DNA of 64,000 nucleotides, taken from BOG-908 sp964242595 (GTDB lineage Bacteria > Pseudomonadota > Alphaproteobacteria > Acetobacterales > Acetobacteraceae). The stretch is taken from the NCBI GenBank assembly GCA_964242595.1, contig CAXTBC010000015.1, positions 1 to 64,000 on the forward strand, written 5' to 3'. Shown one piece after another: positions 19,174 to 27,642 of the stretch (position 1 is its first letter; each line of letters starts with the position of its first letter). The notes below the pieces were generated by a model that saw nothing but the letters and a program-made list of their open reading frames with translations, was not told the origin of the DNA and did not search any database. The translations under genes were made by a program, and so were the position numbers.

Positions 19174-19686
19174 TCACCCCCGCCGGTTGGCCGCCAATTC
19201 GGCCGGCGTCAAATCCAGCCAGAAATACAGATGGTAGTTCAGCCCCGTCACGCCCTTGGCGGTCGGCAGCGTGAACGGGATCTCCTGGCCGGTCACCTGC
19301 AGCGTGTCCACGTTCGGCGGGAAGTCCACGTGTTGCACGTAGCGGTGCTCCTCCAAGATCTCGTTGTTGCGCATCACGCCTACCTTGTACGCGATGTCTG
19401 TCGCCCGGCCGGTTGCCACCGGGCCGCGGGTCACCACCATCACCACGTGCGCGTGGGCGCCTTCCAACTTGGTGCCCAGTTTGCCCGAGCAGGCGCCCTG
19501 CACGTCGGTGAGGCGGGCGCTCAGCTGCAAGTCGGAGATGTCGGTGCCGCGGCCGTTGTAGCGGGCCAGGCGGTCGGCATCCGGCAGCAGATAAGGCTTG
19601 GGGCATTGCACCGCCTCCTCATTCGGGTCGCCGTGGCAGCCGGCGAGCGCCAAAGCGAGAAGGGCGGACAGGTGGGTCAGGCGCAT
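19174..19686 (-). CDS. lipoprotein of unknown function
   Basis: A 170-residue protein with a lipoprotein signal peptide (MRLTHLSALLALALAGC, Cys17). The mature part has a CxxP near the start (QCPKPYLLPDADRL) and a DISDLQLSARLTDVQGAC region, with alternating hydrophobic residues suggesting beta structure. This pattern resembles lipoproteins found near ispH in related bacteria, but I cannot name a family. It is divergent from ispH, with 145 nt between them for promoters. Start ATG 19686; upstream in-frame codons to 19962 have no signal sequence. Confidence 0.75.
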   Translation of the reverse strand: MRLTHLSALLALALAGCHGDPNEEAVQCPKPYLLPDADRLARYNGRGTDISDLQLSARLTDVQGACSGKLGTKLEGAHAHVVMVVTRGPVATGRATDIAYKVGVMRNNEILEEHRYVQHVDFPPNVDTLQVTGQEIPFTLPTAKGVTGLNYHLYFWLDLTPAELAANRRG

Positions 19687-19831
19687 GAAGCTCTCCGCTG
19701 CGGCCGCTCTCAAACAGGGCCGGGGCACGGCCGGGGCCGGCAGGCGCTGCTTTGCCACAGCACTCCTGCTTTGCACCAGGACCCGTGCGACGCCATATTG
19801 GCGGCAACACGCATAGCGGGACCAGACACCC

Positions 19832-20833
19832 ATGCCAGATAGCCCGACCGACCTGCTCGCCCGCGGCCCCGATCTGGGCGCGGCCCAGAGTTCGGCACTC
19901 CGCCCGCTGCGTGTGGTGCTCGCCGGCCCGCGCGGATTCTGCGCCGGCGTGGACCGGGCCATACGCGTGGTGGAGGAAGCGCTGCGCCGCTACGGGCGGC
20001 CGGTGTACGTGCGCCACGAGATCGTGCACAACCGCACGGTGGTCGAGACGCTGGAGGCGCAGGGCGCGATCTTCGTCGAGGAGCTCGACGAGGTGCCGGA
20101 GAACGCGCACGTGGTGTTCTCCGCCCACGGCGTGCCGAAATCGGTGCCCGAGGAAGCCCAGCGCCGCAACCTGGCCTACCTGGACGCCACCTGCCCGCTG
20201 GTCAGCAAGGTGCACCGTGAGGCCGAGCGGCACTTCTCCGAGGCGCGCCACATCCTGATGATCGGCCATGCCGGCCACCCCGAAGTGGTGGGCACCATGG
20301 GCCAGTTGCCGCCGGGCGTCGTCACCCTGGTGCAGAACGCCAGCGAGGCCGAGACGGTGGCCCCGCGCGACGTGAGCAACCTCGCCTTCATCACCCAGAC
20401 CACGCTGAGCGTGGACGACACCGCCGAGATCGTGGACATCCTGCGCCGCCGCTTCCCCGCCATCGAGGGCCCCAAGCGGGAGGACATCTGCTACGCCACC
20501 ACCAACCGCCAGGCCGCGGTAAAGGCCATCGCGCAGGGCTGCGACCTGCTGATCGTGATCGGCAGCCCCAACAGCAGTAACAGCCAGCGCCTGCGCGAGG
20601 TGGCCGAGCGTGCCGGCGCCGGCCGTGCCATCCTGGTGCCCAAGGTGGGCGACATGGATTTCTCCCTCATGGAGGGCGTGGGCACCGTGGGCATCACCGC
20701 CGGCGCATCGGCCCCCGAGAGCCTGGTGCAGGAAGTGCTCTCCGAGCTGGCCAGGCGCTTCACGCTGCAGATCGAGGAGCGGCAGGTGACCCAGGAGGAC
20801 GTGATCTTCAAATTGCCCTACCCCCTGGCCTAG
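19832..20833 (+). CDS. ispH: 4-hydroxy-3-methylbut-2-enyl diphosphate reductase
   Basis: A 333-residue iron-sulfur enzyme for the last step of the MEP isoprenoid pathway (HMBPP to IPP and DMAPP). Three cluster cysteines are in RGFCAGVDRAI, DATCPLVSKVH and EDICYATTNRQ; the GSPNSSNSQRL and TAGASAPESLVQ motifs bind the diphosphate. The first 30 residues before LRVVLAGPRGFC are variable. Gene order ispH ... thrB-rnhA is typical of alphaproteobacteria, here with a HEPN/MNT pair and a permease inserted. Confidence 0.96.
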   Translation: MPDSPTDLLARGPDLGAAQSSALRPLRVVLAGPRGFCAGVDRAIRVVEEALRRYGRPVYVRHEIVHNRTVVETLEAQGAIFVEELDEVPENAHVVFSAHGVPKSVPEEAQRRNLAYLDATCPLVSKVHREAERHFSEARHILMIGHAGHPEVVGTMGQLPPGVVTLVQNASEAETVAPRDVSNLAFITQTTLSVDDTAEIVDILRRRFPAIEGPKREDICYATTNRQAAVKAIAQGCDLLIVIGSPNSSNSQRLREVAERAGAGRAILVPKVGDMDFSLMEGVGTVGITAGASAPESLVQEVLSELARRFTLQIEERQVTQEDVIFKLPYPLA

Positions 20834-20839
20834 GCGAAC

Positions 20840-21265
20840 ATGGCGGCCCTGGACCTGACGACGCTGGAAAAGGCGCTGGCCCAGCTGGAAACCTGCCTCG
20901 ATTACTGCGCTTCGGCCGAAGCGCAGCACGACGCCAAGCTTGCGGACGTGTTCCGGTCCGCCGCCATCCAGGCCTTCGAGTTCACTTATGAACTCAGCCA
21001 CAAGGTGCTACGCCGCTACCTCGAAGCGACGGAGGCCAGCCCGCCCGCCGACCGGTGGTCGTTCCCCGAGCTGGTGAGGATCGCCTACGACCGTGGCATC
21101 GTCTCCGGCCCCTGGCGGGACTGGGCGGAGTACCGCCGCCTGCGGGCGCTGACCAGCCACACCTACGATGCGGGTTACGCCGGGCAGGTGTTCGAAGCCA
21201 TACCGGCTTTCCGCGACGAAGCCAGGTTCATGCTGGCCGCGATGGCGAAGGCGCCGGTGGCTTGA
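20840..21265 (+). CDS. HEPN-domain protein of a HEPN/MNT pair (HI0074-like)
   Basis: A 141-residue all-helical protein of the nucleotidyltransferase-substrate-binding family. The segment RRLRALTSHTYDAG holds the R-x4-H motif of HEPN RNases. It begins 6 nt after ispH stops, and its TGA overlaps the TTG start of the nucleotidyltransferase gene. Such pairs often act as toxin (HEPN RNase) and antitoxin (MNT, which adds AMP to the HEPN protein). Whether this one is toxic cannot be told from sequence. Confidence 0.85.
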   Translation: MAALDLTTLEKALAQLETCLDYCASAEAQHDAKLADVFRSAAIQAFEFTYELSHKVLRRYLEATEASPPADRWSFPELVRIAYDRGIVSGPWRDWAEYRRLRALTSHTYDAGYAGQVFEAIPAFRDEARFMLAAMAKAPVA

Positions 21266-21609
21266 CGACGCTGGCAATCGAACCGGAAGACCTGGCCATC
21301 GTCCAGGACATCCTGGCCGCGCATACGCCGCCGGGGACCCGCGTCTTCGTCTACGGCTCGCGTGCGAACGGCCGGCCGTATCGGCGGGGCTCGGACCTCG
21401 ACCTGTCGATCGATGCGGGCCGCAAGCTCGCTGGCCTCGTGGTGGCGGAAATGAAGGACGCCTTCACGGACTCCATGCTGCCCTACGCGGTAGACGTGCA
21501 TGACAGGCACGCCGCCGATCCTGCGTTCCTCGCCCGCATCGAGGCAGACCTTGTCGCCCTGCCGATGCCCGGCCCGGAGGACCAGCAGGAGGGACGTTGC
21601 GCGGCGTGA
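21262..21609 (+). CDS. MNT-type nucleotidyltransferase of the HEPN/MNT pair
   Basis: A 115-residue minimal nucleotidyltransferase. VYGSRANGRPYRRGSDLDLS gives the GS motif (G32-S33) and two metal aspartates (D45, D47); a further Asp is likely in AVDVHD. The TTG start at 21262 overlaps the HEPN stop (TTGA), so the proteins are translationally coupled. Expected role: antitoxin that modifies and silences the HEPN partner. Confidence 0.85.
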   Translation: MTTLAIEPEDLAIVQDILAAHTPPGTRVFVYGSRANGRPYRRGSDLDLSIDAGRKLAGLVVAEMKDAFTDSMLPYAVDVHDRHAADPAFLARIEADLVALPMPGPEDQQEGRCAA

Positions 21610-21692
21610 TCCAAACCCGCCGCAAGCATCCGGTTGTTGAAACGATACGATGACCGCTACTATGACCATCGAATCAACGCCGGAGCGGTACG

Positions 21693-21866
21693 ATGACCCG
21701 ACTTGCCCTACTGCTACTGATCTGCTGCATCGCCCACCCGGCGGCCGCCCGCAGCCGCTTCGCGCCCCGCTCCGGCCGAGCGCACGTCGCAGCGTGCCAC
21801 GCGAACGGGTGCGGGGCCGCCCATCCCCGGATGGTCACCAACACGCATCCTTTTAATTCGCGTTGA
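21693..21866 (+). CDS. 57-residue secreted peptide, hypothetical
   Basis: ATG 21693 follows CGGAGCGGTACG. The signal peptide MTRLALLLLICCIAHPAAA is clear and is followed by a 38-residue basic part with two Cys (AACHANGCGAAHPR). The TGA is at 21864-21866. Good signal and ribosome site support translation; the function is unknown. Confidence 0.5.
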   Translation: MTRLALLLLICCIAHPAAARSRFAPRSGRAHVAACHANGCGAAHPRMVTNTHPFNSR

Positions 21867-21914
21867 TGGTGCCGGCGCGTCCGGATGGGACCACGACAGC
21901 ACGAAATCCAGTAA

Positions 21915-21990
21915 GTAAGCACGGGGCTCTGCCCCAAACCCCGCTGGAGCCTCGAGGCCCCAGCGGGGTTTGGGGCAGAACCCTCGTCTT
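21915..21990. terminator. long GC-rich hairpin between convergent genes
   Basis: TCTGCCCCAAACCCCGCTGG at 21928-21947 is the exact reverse complement of 21960-21979, giving a 20-bp perfect stem with a 12-nt loop that is itself palindromic (GCCTCGAGGC). It belongs to the GGGGCTCTGCCCC repeat family and lies just past the 3' end of the permease gene, so it probably ends transcripts from both sides. Confidence 0.7.
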
Positions 21991-21996
21991 CCTTGT

Positions 21997-23283
21997 CTAC
22001 CGAACCTTACCCCGCCCAAACGCCAGGTAGGCCAGGCCGCCCAACGCCAAACAACCAAGCGTCGCGGCCCAAGCAGCCCGGTCCGCCTGGGTCATCAGCC
22101 ACAAGCACAGCAAGGTCGCTGCCACGGCCGCCGCGCCGCCGCCGGGCAGCAGCAGCGGGCGGGCCTGATCGGAAAGCCCGCGCCGCCGCATCGTCAGCAC
22201 GGACGCGCTGGTCAGCGCGTACAGCATCAGCCGGGTGAGCGTGCTTGCGGTGAGCGCGCCGAGGAACGTGCTGCCGACGGCCAGCGCCCAGGCCAGCCCC
22301 GTGTGCAGCAGCACGGCAAGCATAGGCACGCCGGAGGCCGGCAGCACCCGCGCCAGGGCCGTCGGCAACTGCCCGCCCTCGGCAAGCGCGAACACCAGGC
22401 GAGGGCCGGTAAACAGGATAGTGAACAGCGTGCCGGCCATGATGGCCACCGCGCCGGCCGCCACGAACCCGCCGGCCACCGGCCCCAGCATGGCTACCAT
22501 GCCGTCGAACACCGGCCGCGGAGAATGCGCCAGATGCGGCACCACGCCGGCGCACACCAGCAGGATGGCCGAGTACAGGGCCACCACGGCCAACATGCCC
22601 ACCGCCAAGCCGAACGGCACGTCGCGGCGCGCGTCCCGCATCTCGCCGCCATTCACCACGGCGGAGTCCATGCCGATCAGCCCGAACAGCAGCAGCACCA
22701 CGCTCGGCGCCCAGGCGGCCAACGGCGGGGTGGGCGGCAGGCTGAACCTGCCCGGCGGCCATAGGTGCGCCACACCCGCCAGCACGAAGCCGCCCAGCAG
22801 CGCCAGCTTGGCCAAGGTGAACGCGCCGTTCGCCCGCGCGGACAGCCGCACACCGACTGCGATGATCCCGCCCAGCCCCCAGGTGAGCGCCGTGATGGCC
22901 AGCACGCGCCAGAGCGGCAGGCCCACTGCCGGCACCACGCCCGCCGCGTAGCCGATGGCCAGGTTCATGATGCTGGCAAAGGCGAGCAGTCGGGTGACGA
23001 TGGCGAGCCAGCCCGCCAGGAAGGCGGCCCCGCGCCCGAACGCCGCGTGCGCGTAGAGGTAGGTGCCGCCGGTGCCGGCAAACCGGCTGGCGGCCTCGGC
23101 GTAGCAGGCGGCCACCAGCCCCATCAGCACGCCGCCGGCCAGGCAGGCGAGCACGCTGTAGGGCCCGACCAGCGCGTAGACGCGGCCGGGCAGGCCCAGG
23201 ATGCCGGCGCCGATGGTGCTGTTGATGGTGATGGCGGCAAGGTCCCAGCGGCCGAGGGCGCGGACCAGGGGTTTGTTGCTCAT
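21997..23283 (-). CDS. APC-family amino acid permease
   Basis: A 428-residue integral membrane protein with about 12 hydrophobic helices. The first helix has the family signature TINSTIGAGILGLPG, where the backbone around GAG contacts the amino acid; GLIGMDSAVVNGGEMRDARRD is the helix 6-7 region with the conserved E after the break. Substrate not predictable. Start ATG 23283 (MSNKPLVRALGRWD); longer in-frame readings to 23379 would translate a repeat. Likely monocistronic. Confidence 0.88.
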   Translation of the reverse strand: MSNKPLVRALGRWDLAAITINSTIGAGILGLPGRVYALVGPYSVLACLAGGVLMGLVAACYAEAASRFAGTGGTYLYAHAAFGRGAAFLAGWLAIVTRLLAFASIMNLAIGYAAGVVPAVGLPLWRVLAITALTWGLGGIIAVGVRLSARANGAFTLAKLALLGGFVLAGVAHLWPPGRFSLPPTPPLAAWAPSVVLLLFGLIGMDSAVVNGGEMRDARRDVPFGLAVGMLAVVALYSAILLVCAGVVPHLAHSPRPVFDGMVAMLGPVAGGFVAAGAVAIMAGTLFTILFTGPRLVFALAEGGQLPTALARVLPASGVPMLAVLLHTGLAWALAVGSTFLGALTASTLTRLMLYALTSASVLTMRRRGLSDQARPLLLPGGGAAAVAATLLCLWLMTQADRAAWAATLGCLALGGLAYLAFGRGKVR

Positions 23284-23302
23284 GGGGCGGGGCCTGTGGT
23301 TA

Positions 23303-23436
23303 AGGAAGCAAGGCCTTCTTTTTTGAAAAAAAGAAGCAAAAAACTTTTGACTCCGCTGTCGCGCGCCTCTCCGCACCACCCGACAGGGAGCAAAAGTTTT
23401 TGGTTCTCCATTTCAAAAAAGAACGGCTTCCTTTTC
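23303..23436. repeat. composite AT-rich double-hairpin repeat, reverse orientation
   Basis: AAGGCCTTCTTTTTTG hairpin, AAGCAAAAAACTTTTGAC, a GC-rich middle, then GCAAAAGTTTTTGGTTC and a diverged second hairpin to AAGAACGGCTTCC. It fills the gap between the divergent permease and thrB genes, so both leaders probably overlap it. Confidence 0.75.
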
Positions 23437-23449
23437 TAGGTTCCTACCT

Positions 23450-24409
23450 TTGGCCGTCTACACGGACGTCTCCGACGAAGCCCTGACAGCCTTCCTGTCC
23501 GAGTACCACCTCGGCAGCCTGGTCGCGTTCCGCGGCATCGCCGAGGGCGTGGAGAACAGCAACTTCTCGCTGCGCACCACCGCCGGCGACTTCATCCTGA
23601 CGCTCTATGAACGCCGGGTGGATCCAGCCGACCTGCCCTGGTTCCTCGGCCTGATGCAGCACCTGGCGGCCAACGGCATCACCTGCCCGCTGCCGGTGGC
23701 CGGGCAGGACGGCCGGGCGCTGCGCATGCTGTGCGGGCGGCATGCCGCCGTGACCACCTTCCTGCCCGGCGTGTGGCCGCGTCGCGTGCAGCCGTCGCAG
23801 TGCGGCCAGCTGGGCCAGGCGCTGGCGCGGCTGCATCTGGCCGGCGCCGGCTACCCGCCCGCCCGCGCCAACGCGCTGGGCCCGCATGCCTGGCCGCCGC
23901 TGCTGGAGCGCTGCCGCGGCGAGGCCGACGAGGTAGCAACCGGCCTGGCCGCCGAGCTGGACGCCGCCTGCGCCCGCGTCCTGGCCGCCTGGCCGCACGG
24001 CCTGCCCACCGGCCACATCCACGCGGACCTGTTCCCGGACAACGTCTTCTTCCTGGACGGCGCGCTCTCCGGCCTGATCGACTTCTACTTCGCCTGCACG
24101 GACGTGCTGGCCTACGACGTGGCCGTCTGCCTGAACGCCTGGTGCTTCGACGCCGATTTCAGCTTCGACGTGACGCGCGCCCGCGCCCTGCTGCGTGGCT
24201 ATGCCGAGGTGCGTCCGCTCGGTGCGGCGGAGCAGGCTGCACTCCCCGTGCTGGCCCAGGGGGCCGCGTTGCGCTTCCTGCTCACCCGCCTGTTCGACTG
24301 GCTGAACACCCCGCCGGGCGCGCTGGTGGTGCGCAAGAGCCCCGTCGAGTATCTCCGCCGGCTCCGCTTCCACCTCGCCGCCAAGGACGCCCATGACTAC
24401 GGACTCTGA
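23450..24409 (+). CDS. thrB: homoserine kinase (ThrB, APH fold)
   Basis: A 319-residue enzyme of threonine synthesis, of the aminoglycoside-phosphotransferase-like type found in alphaproteobacteria and pseudomonads. Typical motifs: FRGIAEGVENSNF, FILTLYERRV, HIHADLFPDNVFF (catalytic Asp) and LIDFYFACTDVLAYD (metal Asp). The start is TTG 23450 (M-AVYTDVS), matching the usual N-terminus. It overlaps rnhA by 17 nt. Confidence 0.94.
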   Translation: MAVYTDVSDEALTAFLSEYHLGSLVAFRGIAEGVENSNFSLRTTAGDFILTLYERRVDPADLPWFLGLMQHLAANGITCPLPVAGQDGRALRMLCGRHAAVTTFLPGVWPRRVQPSQCGQLGQALARLHLAGAGYPPARANALGPHAWPPLLERCRGEADEVATGLAAELDAACARVLAAWPHGLPTGHIHADLFPDNVFFLDGALSGLIDFYFACTDVLAYDVAVCLNAWCFDADFSFDVTRARALLRGYAEVRPLGAAEQAALPVLAQGAALRFLLTRLFDWLNTPPGALVVRKSPVEYLRRLRFHLAAKDAHDYGL

Positions 24410-24869
24410 CTTCGAGCCACCCGAGGCCGGCGCCGCCGAAGCGGTGCAGATCTGGACCGACGGCGGCTGCAAGCCTAACCCGGGCCCCGGCGGCTGGGGC
24501 GCCATCCTGCTGTTCCGCGGCCGCGAGCGCGAGCTCTCCGGCGCCGAGGCCGCCACCACCAACAACCGCATGGAGCTGACCGCGGCCGCCAGTGCGCTGG
24601 AGACGCTGAGCCGCCCCTGCACGGTGATCCTACGCACCGACAGCGAGTACGTCCGCCTCGGCATCACCCGCTGGCACACCGGCTGGGTGCGCAAGAACTG
24701 GCGCACCGCTGCCGGCGACCCGGTGGCCAACATGGATCTGTGGCGCCGCCTGCTGGACGCCGCCAAGCCGCACACGGTGGAGTGGCTGTGGGTGCGCGGC
24801 CACTCGGGTGACGTGATGAACGAGCGGGTGGACGTGCTGGCGACGCAGGCACGGGCGGGGATCAGGTAG
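24393..24869 (+). CDS. rnhA: ribonuclease HI
   Basis: A 158-residue RNase H cutting RNA in RNA-DNA hybrids. The four acidic metal ligands are visible in IWTDGGC, NNRMEL, LRTDSEYV and NERVDVLA; the GHSGDVMNE loop holds the catalytic His. It has a slightly long N-terminus (17 residues before the first strand). It overlaps the end of thrB. The left target duplication of the Tn7-like element begins 1 nt after its stop codon, so its natural terminator is separated from it. Confidence 0.95.
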   Translation: MTTDSDFEPPEAGAAEAVQIWTDGGCKPNPGPGGWGAILLFRGRERELSGAEAATTNNRMELTAAASALETLSRPCTVILRTDSEYVRLGITRWHTGWVRKNWRTAAGDPVANMDLWRRLLDAAKPHTVEWLWVRGHSGDVMNERVDVLATQARAGIR

Positions 24870-24870
24870 C

Positions 24871-24875
24871 GACGC
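24871..24875. repeat. left target-site duplication GACGC
   Basis: GACGC directly abuts the left end TGTGTG. The same five bases directly abut the right end at 57301-57305. Five-base duplications are the rule for Tn7-family insertion. Confidence 0.9.
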
Positions 24876-25041
24876 TGTGTGTTTACCCATAAAGCGTCAA
24901 TGGTGAACCCATAAGACGTCGATGAAAATTAAATGCTTTATAAACAGATAGCTAAAGTCGTGTCGGAAATTGACGCTTTATGGGTAGATCCGAAGTTGAC
25001 GCCTTATGGGCATTTCCGGTTCGAGATTGACGGCTTATGGC
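24876..25041. repeat. left transposon end with TnsB-type binding repeats
   Basis: Five copies of one motif: the terminal one at 24876-24903 and a second at 24906-24924 (both in the inverted sense, CCCATAA...GTC), then three in the direct sense, ATTGACGCTTTATGGG at 24969-24984, GTTGACGCCTTATGGG at 24995-25010 and ATTGACGGCTTATGGC at 25026-25041. Arrays of this type are the expected transposase-binding sites. The change of direction within the end is unusual. Confidence 0.85.
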
Positions 25042-25521
25042 TGCATCCTTGGGCTAATCTGTCTCAAAGGCGTTAGGCTGTAATCGCTACCAGCCATCGG
25101 GATCAAAAAGCTTCCGCGCAGGTCTGATCGGCCAGGCGCAGCACCTAGCACGCGACTCGGCGACCGTATCCAGGACGGGCGCTTCACCATTGGCGTCCGC
25201 CGGTGGATCTGACGCTGTCCGATCCGGTCGCCCGCGAGGCTCGTCGGGCCGGCACCAGGGTCATCGTCGTGGCCGATCGTGCCCTCGCGCTCGCCGCCAC
25301 CGCCACCCGTTCGGCCGCCGCAACGTATGCCCAATTCGTCACCGACACAGGCCGCCGGCGCGGCCGAGCAGCGGCTCAGCCTACAATCCAAGCCACCGGG
25401 GCGTGGCGCGCGGGCGGCGCATTCCGTTCCAGGGCCGGGCACGCCGCTTGTCGCTGTAACCCAGTCACGGCAGTGCGCCCATCGCGTTCGCATCCGCACG
25501 GCTTTGTGCGCATATGGCCGC
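25042..25521. other. 480-nt stretch without a supported gene
   Basis: Between the left-end repeats and the CheB-like gene. Several open frames cross it in different phases, but their translations look random (Arg/Ala/Pro-rich) and no motif stands out. It presumably contains the promoter of the CheB-like gene. Confidence 0.5.
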
Positions 25522-26532
25522 GTGGACAGGCAACTCCTCATCGTGGTGATCGGCGCTTCGGTAGGTGGGGTGGAGGTCGTTTGCGCCCTGGCTGCAGCCC
25601 TGCCGCCCGATATCGCGGCCACGATCTTCGTCGTGCTGCATATCGGCGCGCTCAAGAGCATCCTGCCGTCCATGCCGAACGAGGTCGGACCTATGCGGGC
25701 GCAGCACCCGAGCGACGGCATGCCGATCCATGCGGGCCAGATCTACGTGGCCCCGCCAGACCACCACATGCTGGTCGAGCCTGGGCGCGTGCGGCTGACG
25801 CGAGGACCGCGCGAGAACTGGGCACGCCCTGCCGTGGATCCCCTCTTCCGCAGCGCGGCCCACGCATACGGAGCTGGCGTGGTCGGCGTCATCCTGACTG
25901 GCGGCCTGAACGACGGCACGGCTGGCTTGCTTGAAGTGAAGCGGCAGGGCGGCGTCACGGTCGTCCAGGATCCAGGCGAGGCGGAGGACCCCAGCATGCC
26001 GCGAAGCGCGCTGCAGCACGTCCAGGTGCACCACTGCCTACCGCTGCGAAGCATGCCGGCGCTACTTTCGGAGCTCGTCGATAAACGGCAGCGGGCCCGT
26101 TCTATTGGAGTTGCGCAAGCGGCTCCACCCATGAAGAGGGGAGATGCGATGACAGCGAACTACAAGCTCGACGAACCCGTCGCGTTGATTTGCCCGGATT
26201 GCGGAGGTGCCCTGCAACGGACGGAGGCCGGGACGCTGACCCAGTTCAGGTGCCACATCCGCCACGTCCTTACCGCGGAGGTGATGGTGCCCGCGCAGTT
26301 CGCGGCGATGGAGTGGTCATTGGCGGCAGCGATGCGCTCGCTCACTGAACGCGGCGAGCTATGCCGGCAGATGGGGGAGAGGGCCCAGGCCGCCGGACAT
26401 GCGGAACTCGCGGCGCAGTGGACGGCGGCGACGCACGAGGCCCGGGAGCGCGCGGTCGGGCTGCGGGACCTGCTGGAACGGGAGTGGACGCATCCCGACC
26501 CCATCGAGCCGCAGCCACACTCGGGCGAGTGA
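25522..26532 (+). CDS. orphan CheB-type methylesterase with C-terminal zinc ribbon
   Basis: A 336-residue protein with a CheB catalytic domain and no receiver domain. The triad appears as S13 (GASVGG), H40 (VVLHIG) and D131 (TGGLNDGTAGL). After the domain, CPDCGG and a later FRCHIRH give a ribbon-like module found in stand-alone CheB proteins. Start GTG 25522 (M-DRQLLIVVIGAS); in-frame codons back to 25279 give low-complexity sequence. No chemoreceptor or CheR gene is in the element, so its methylated target must be elsewhere or different. First cargo gene from the left end. Confidence 0.8.
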   Translation: MDRQLLIVVIGASVGGVEVVCALAAALPPDIAATIFVVLHIGALKSILPSMPNEVGPMRAQHPSDGMPIHAGQIYVAPPDHHMLVEPGRVRLTRGPRENWARPAVDPLFRSAAHAYGAGVVGVILTGGLNDGTAGLLEVKRQGGVTVVQDPGEAEDPSMPRSALQHVQVHHCLPLRSMPALLSELVDKRQRARSIGVAQAAPPMKRGDAMTANYKLDEPVALICPDCGGALQRTEAGTLTQFRCHIRHVLTAEVMVPAQFAAMEWSLAAAMRSLTERGELCRQMGERAQAAGHAELAAQWTAATHEARERAVGLRDLLEREWTHPDPIEPQPHSGE

Positions 26533-26682
26533 CTGCCCCTTACGGTTGTGCCTCAACGCAGCGGCCAAAGGCATCTAGCCGGTGCCACCGGCACGACGGC
26601 CGTGGCAGGCGCAAGCTACGCCTGTGGGCCGACGTCGTCCGCCATCACGGTCGCGGGCCGGCGGCATCCTGGGCCGAGCTGG

Positions 26683-27312
26683 TCAACCGCGGATGGGCCC
26701 TGCGTGCCAAACCACCGGCCCGACGACACGAAAAGCCGATTCCTGGCCTGGCTGCAGGACCTCCACTTCGTATCGCGCGTTGTCGCTCCTGACGACGATT
26801 GTGGCGTCGGCCCGCTGCTCCAGCCGCCTGGCGACCAGGCTTCCGCCCACGTCCACCGCATAGACTGCCGGCACGAGCACGACTCTCTCGGACCGGTGCG
26901 CCACCAGGACGTCGCCGTCCCGGATGATCGGCTCCATGGCATCGCCGAGGGCGACGAACGACACGAGTTCGCCCGCAGCCAGGCCAAGCCGATGGGACAG
27001 CCACCCGAGGTCAACCGGCGGACGCTGGATGGGGGCAGCGGTCGCAGGAGCTTCGGCAGCAGCCTGCGCTCCCCGCTCTCCGCCGTTCGCTATCCAGTCG
27101 ACCGTCACCCCGCAGACCCGGGCGAGGGCCGCCACGATTGACAGCCTCATGTCGCCCCCCGCCATGTAGTCGCGCAAGGTGGTGTAGGGGACGTTTGCCC
27201 GCTTGGCGGCCTGCATGATGCCGACGGCGCCCGCGGCCTCGCGCAGGCGCTCGCCCCTCTCACGCAGCACGCCCTCCTTGTCCACGGCCTCCTCTCCCAA
27301 CGCACGCTCCAA
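26683..27312 (-). CDS. CI/LexA-like repressor, probably protease-dead
   Basis: A 209-residue regulator: N-terminal helix-turn-helix (about 25-75, IMQAAKRANVPYTTLRDYMAGG then LARVCGVTVDWIANG) and a C-terminal S24-like domain. The S24 nucleophile position reads GDAMEP where active members have GDSMEP, and the general-base position reads ARRL where LexA has VKRL. Self-cleavage is therefore unlikely; the domain may serve only for dimer formation or ligand sensing. It faces the CheB-like gene. A second regulator with the same replacements is at 47507-48424. Confidence 0.75.
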   Translation of the reverse strand: MERALGEEAVDKEGVLRERGERLREAAGAVGIMQAAKRANVPYTTLRDYMAGGDMRLSIVAALARVCGVTVDWIANGGERGAQAAAEAPATAAPIQRPPVDLGWLSHRLGLAAGELVSFVALGDAMEPIIRDGDVLVAHRSERVVLVPAVYAVDVGGSLVARRLEQRADATIVVRSDNARYEVEVLQPGQESAFRVVGPVVWHAGPIRG

Positions 27313-27642
27313 CTCTCAATCCAGACGGCGCGGACGCGAGCAGGCAGGCGGGGTGGCAGCAAAGCGAGGAACAAGCGAGAACCTAGTTGCAGTTACGGTA
27401 ATCCGCCTATAGCATAGCCGGCAGGCGAATAATCGCCCATGTAGCTCTAAGGCGATGCCATGTTGCCCTGACCCGATGTTCCGTCGCTCCGCGAAACGAT
27501 TCACTACCAACACATCCTAGGCCCGCGCGCTCACGCGGCTGCCTTCATTGTGCGTGCGCGCGGCCACCAACGCCAGCGCGACGGTAACCAGCCATGCCCG
27601 AACGTGGCGCCGAGAAGTCGCGCCCAGCCCAGCGGAGAACCC
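27313..27642. other. 330-nt gap between divergent genes
   Basis: Separates the CI-like regulator (minus) from the lipoprotein operon (plus). The part just upstream of the regulator (27,380-27,480) is lower in GC, as expected for promoters and operators. I could not define a clear operator palindrome. Confidence 0.4.
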
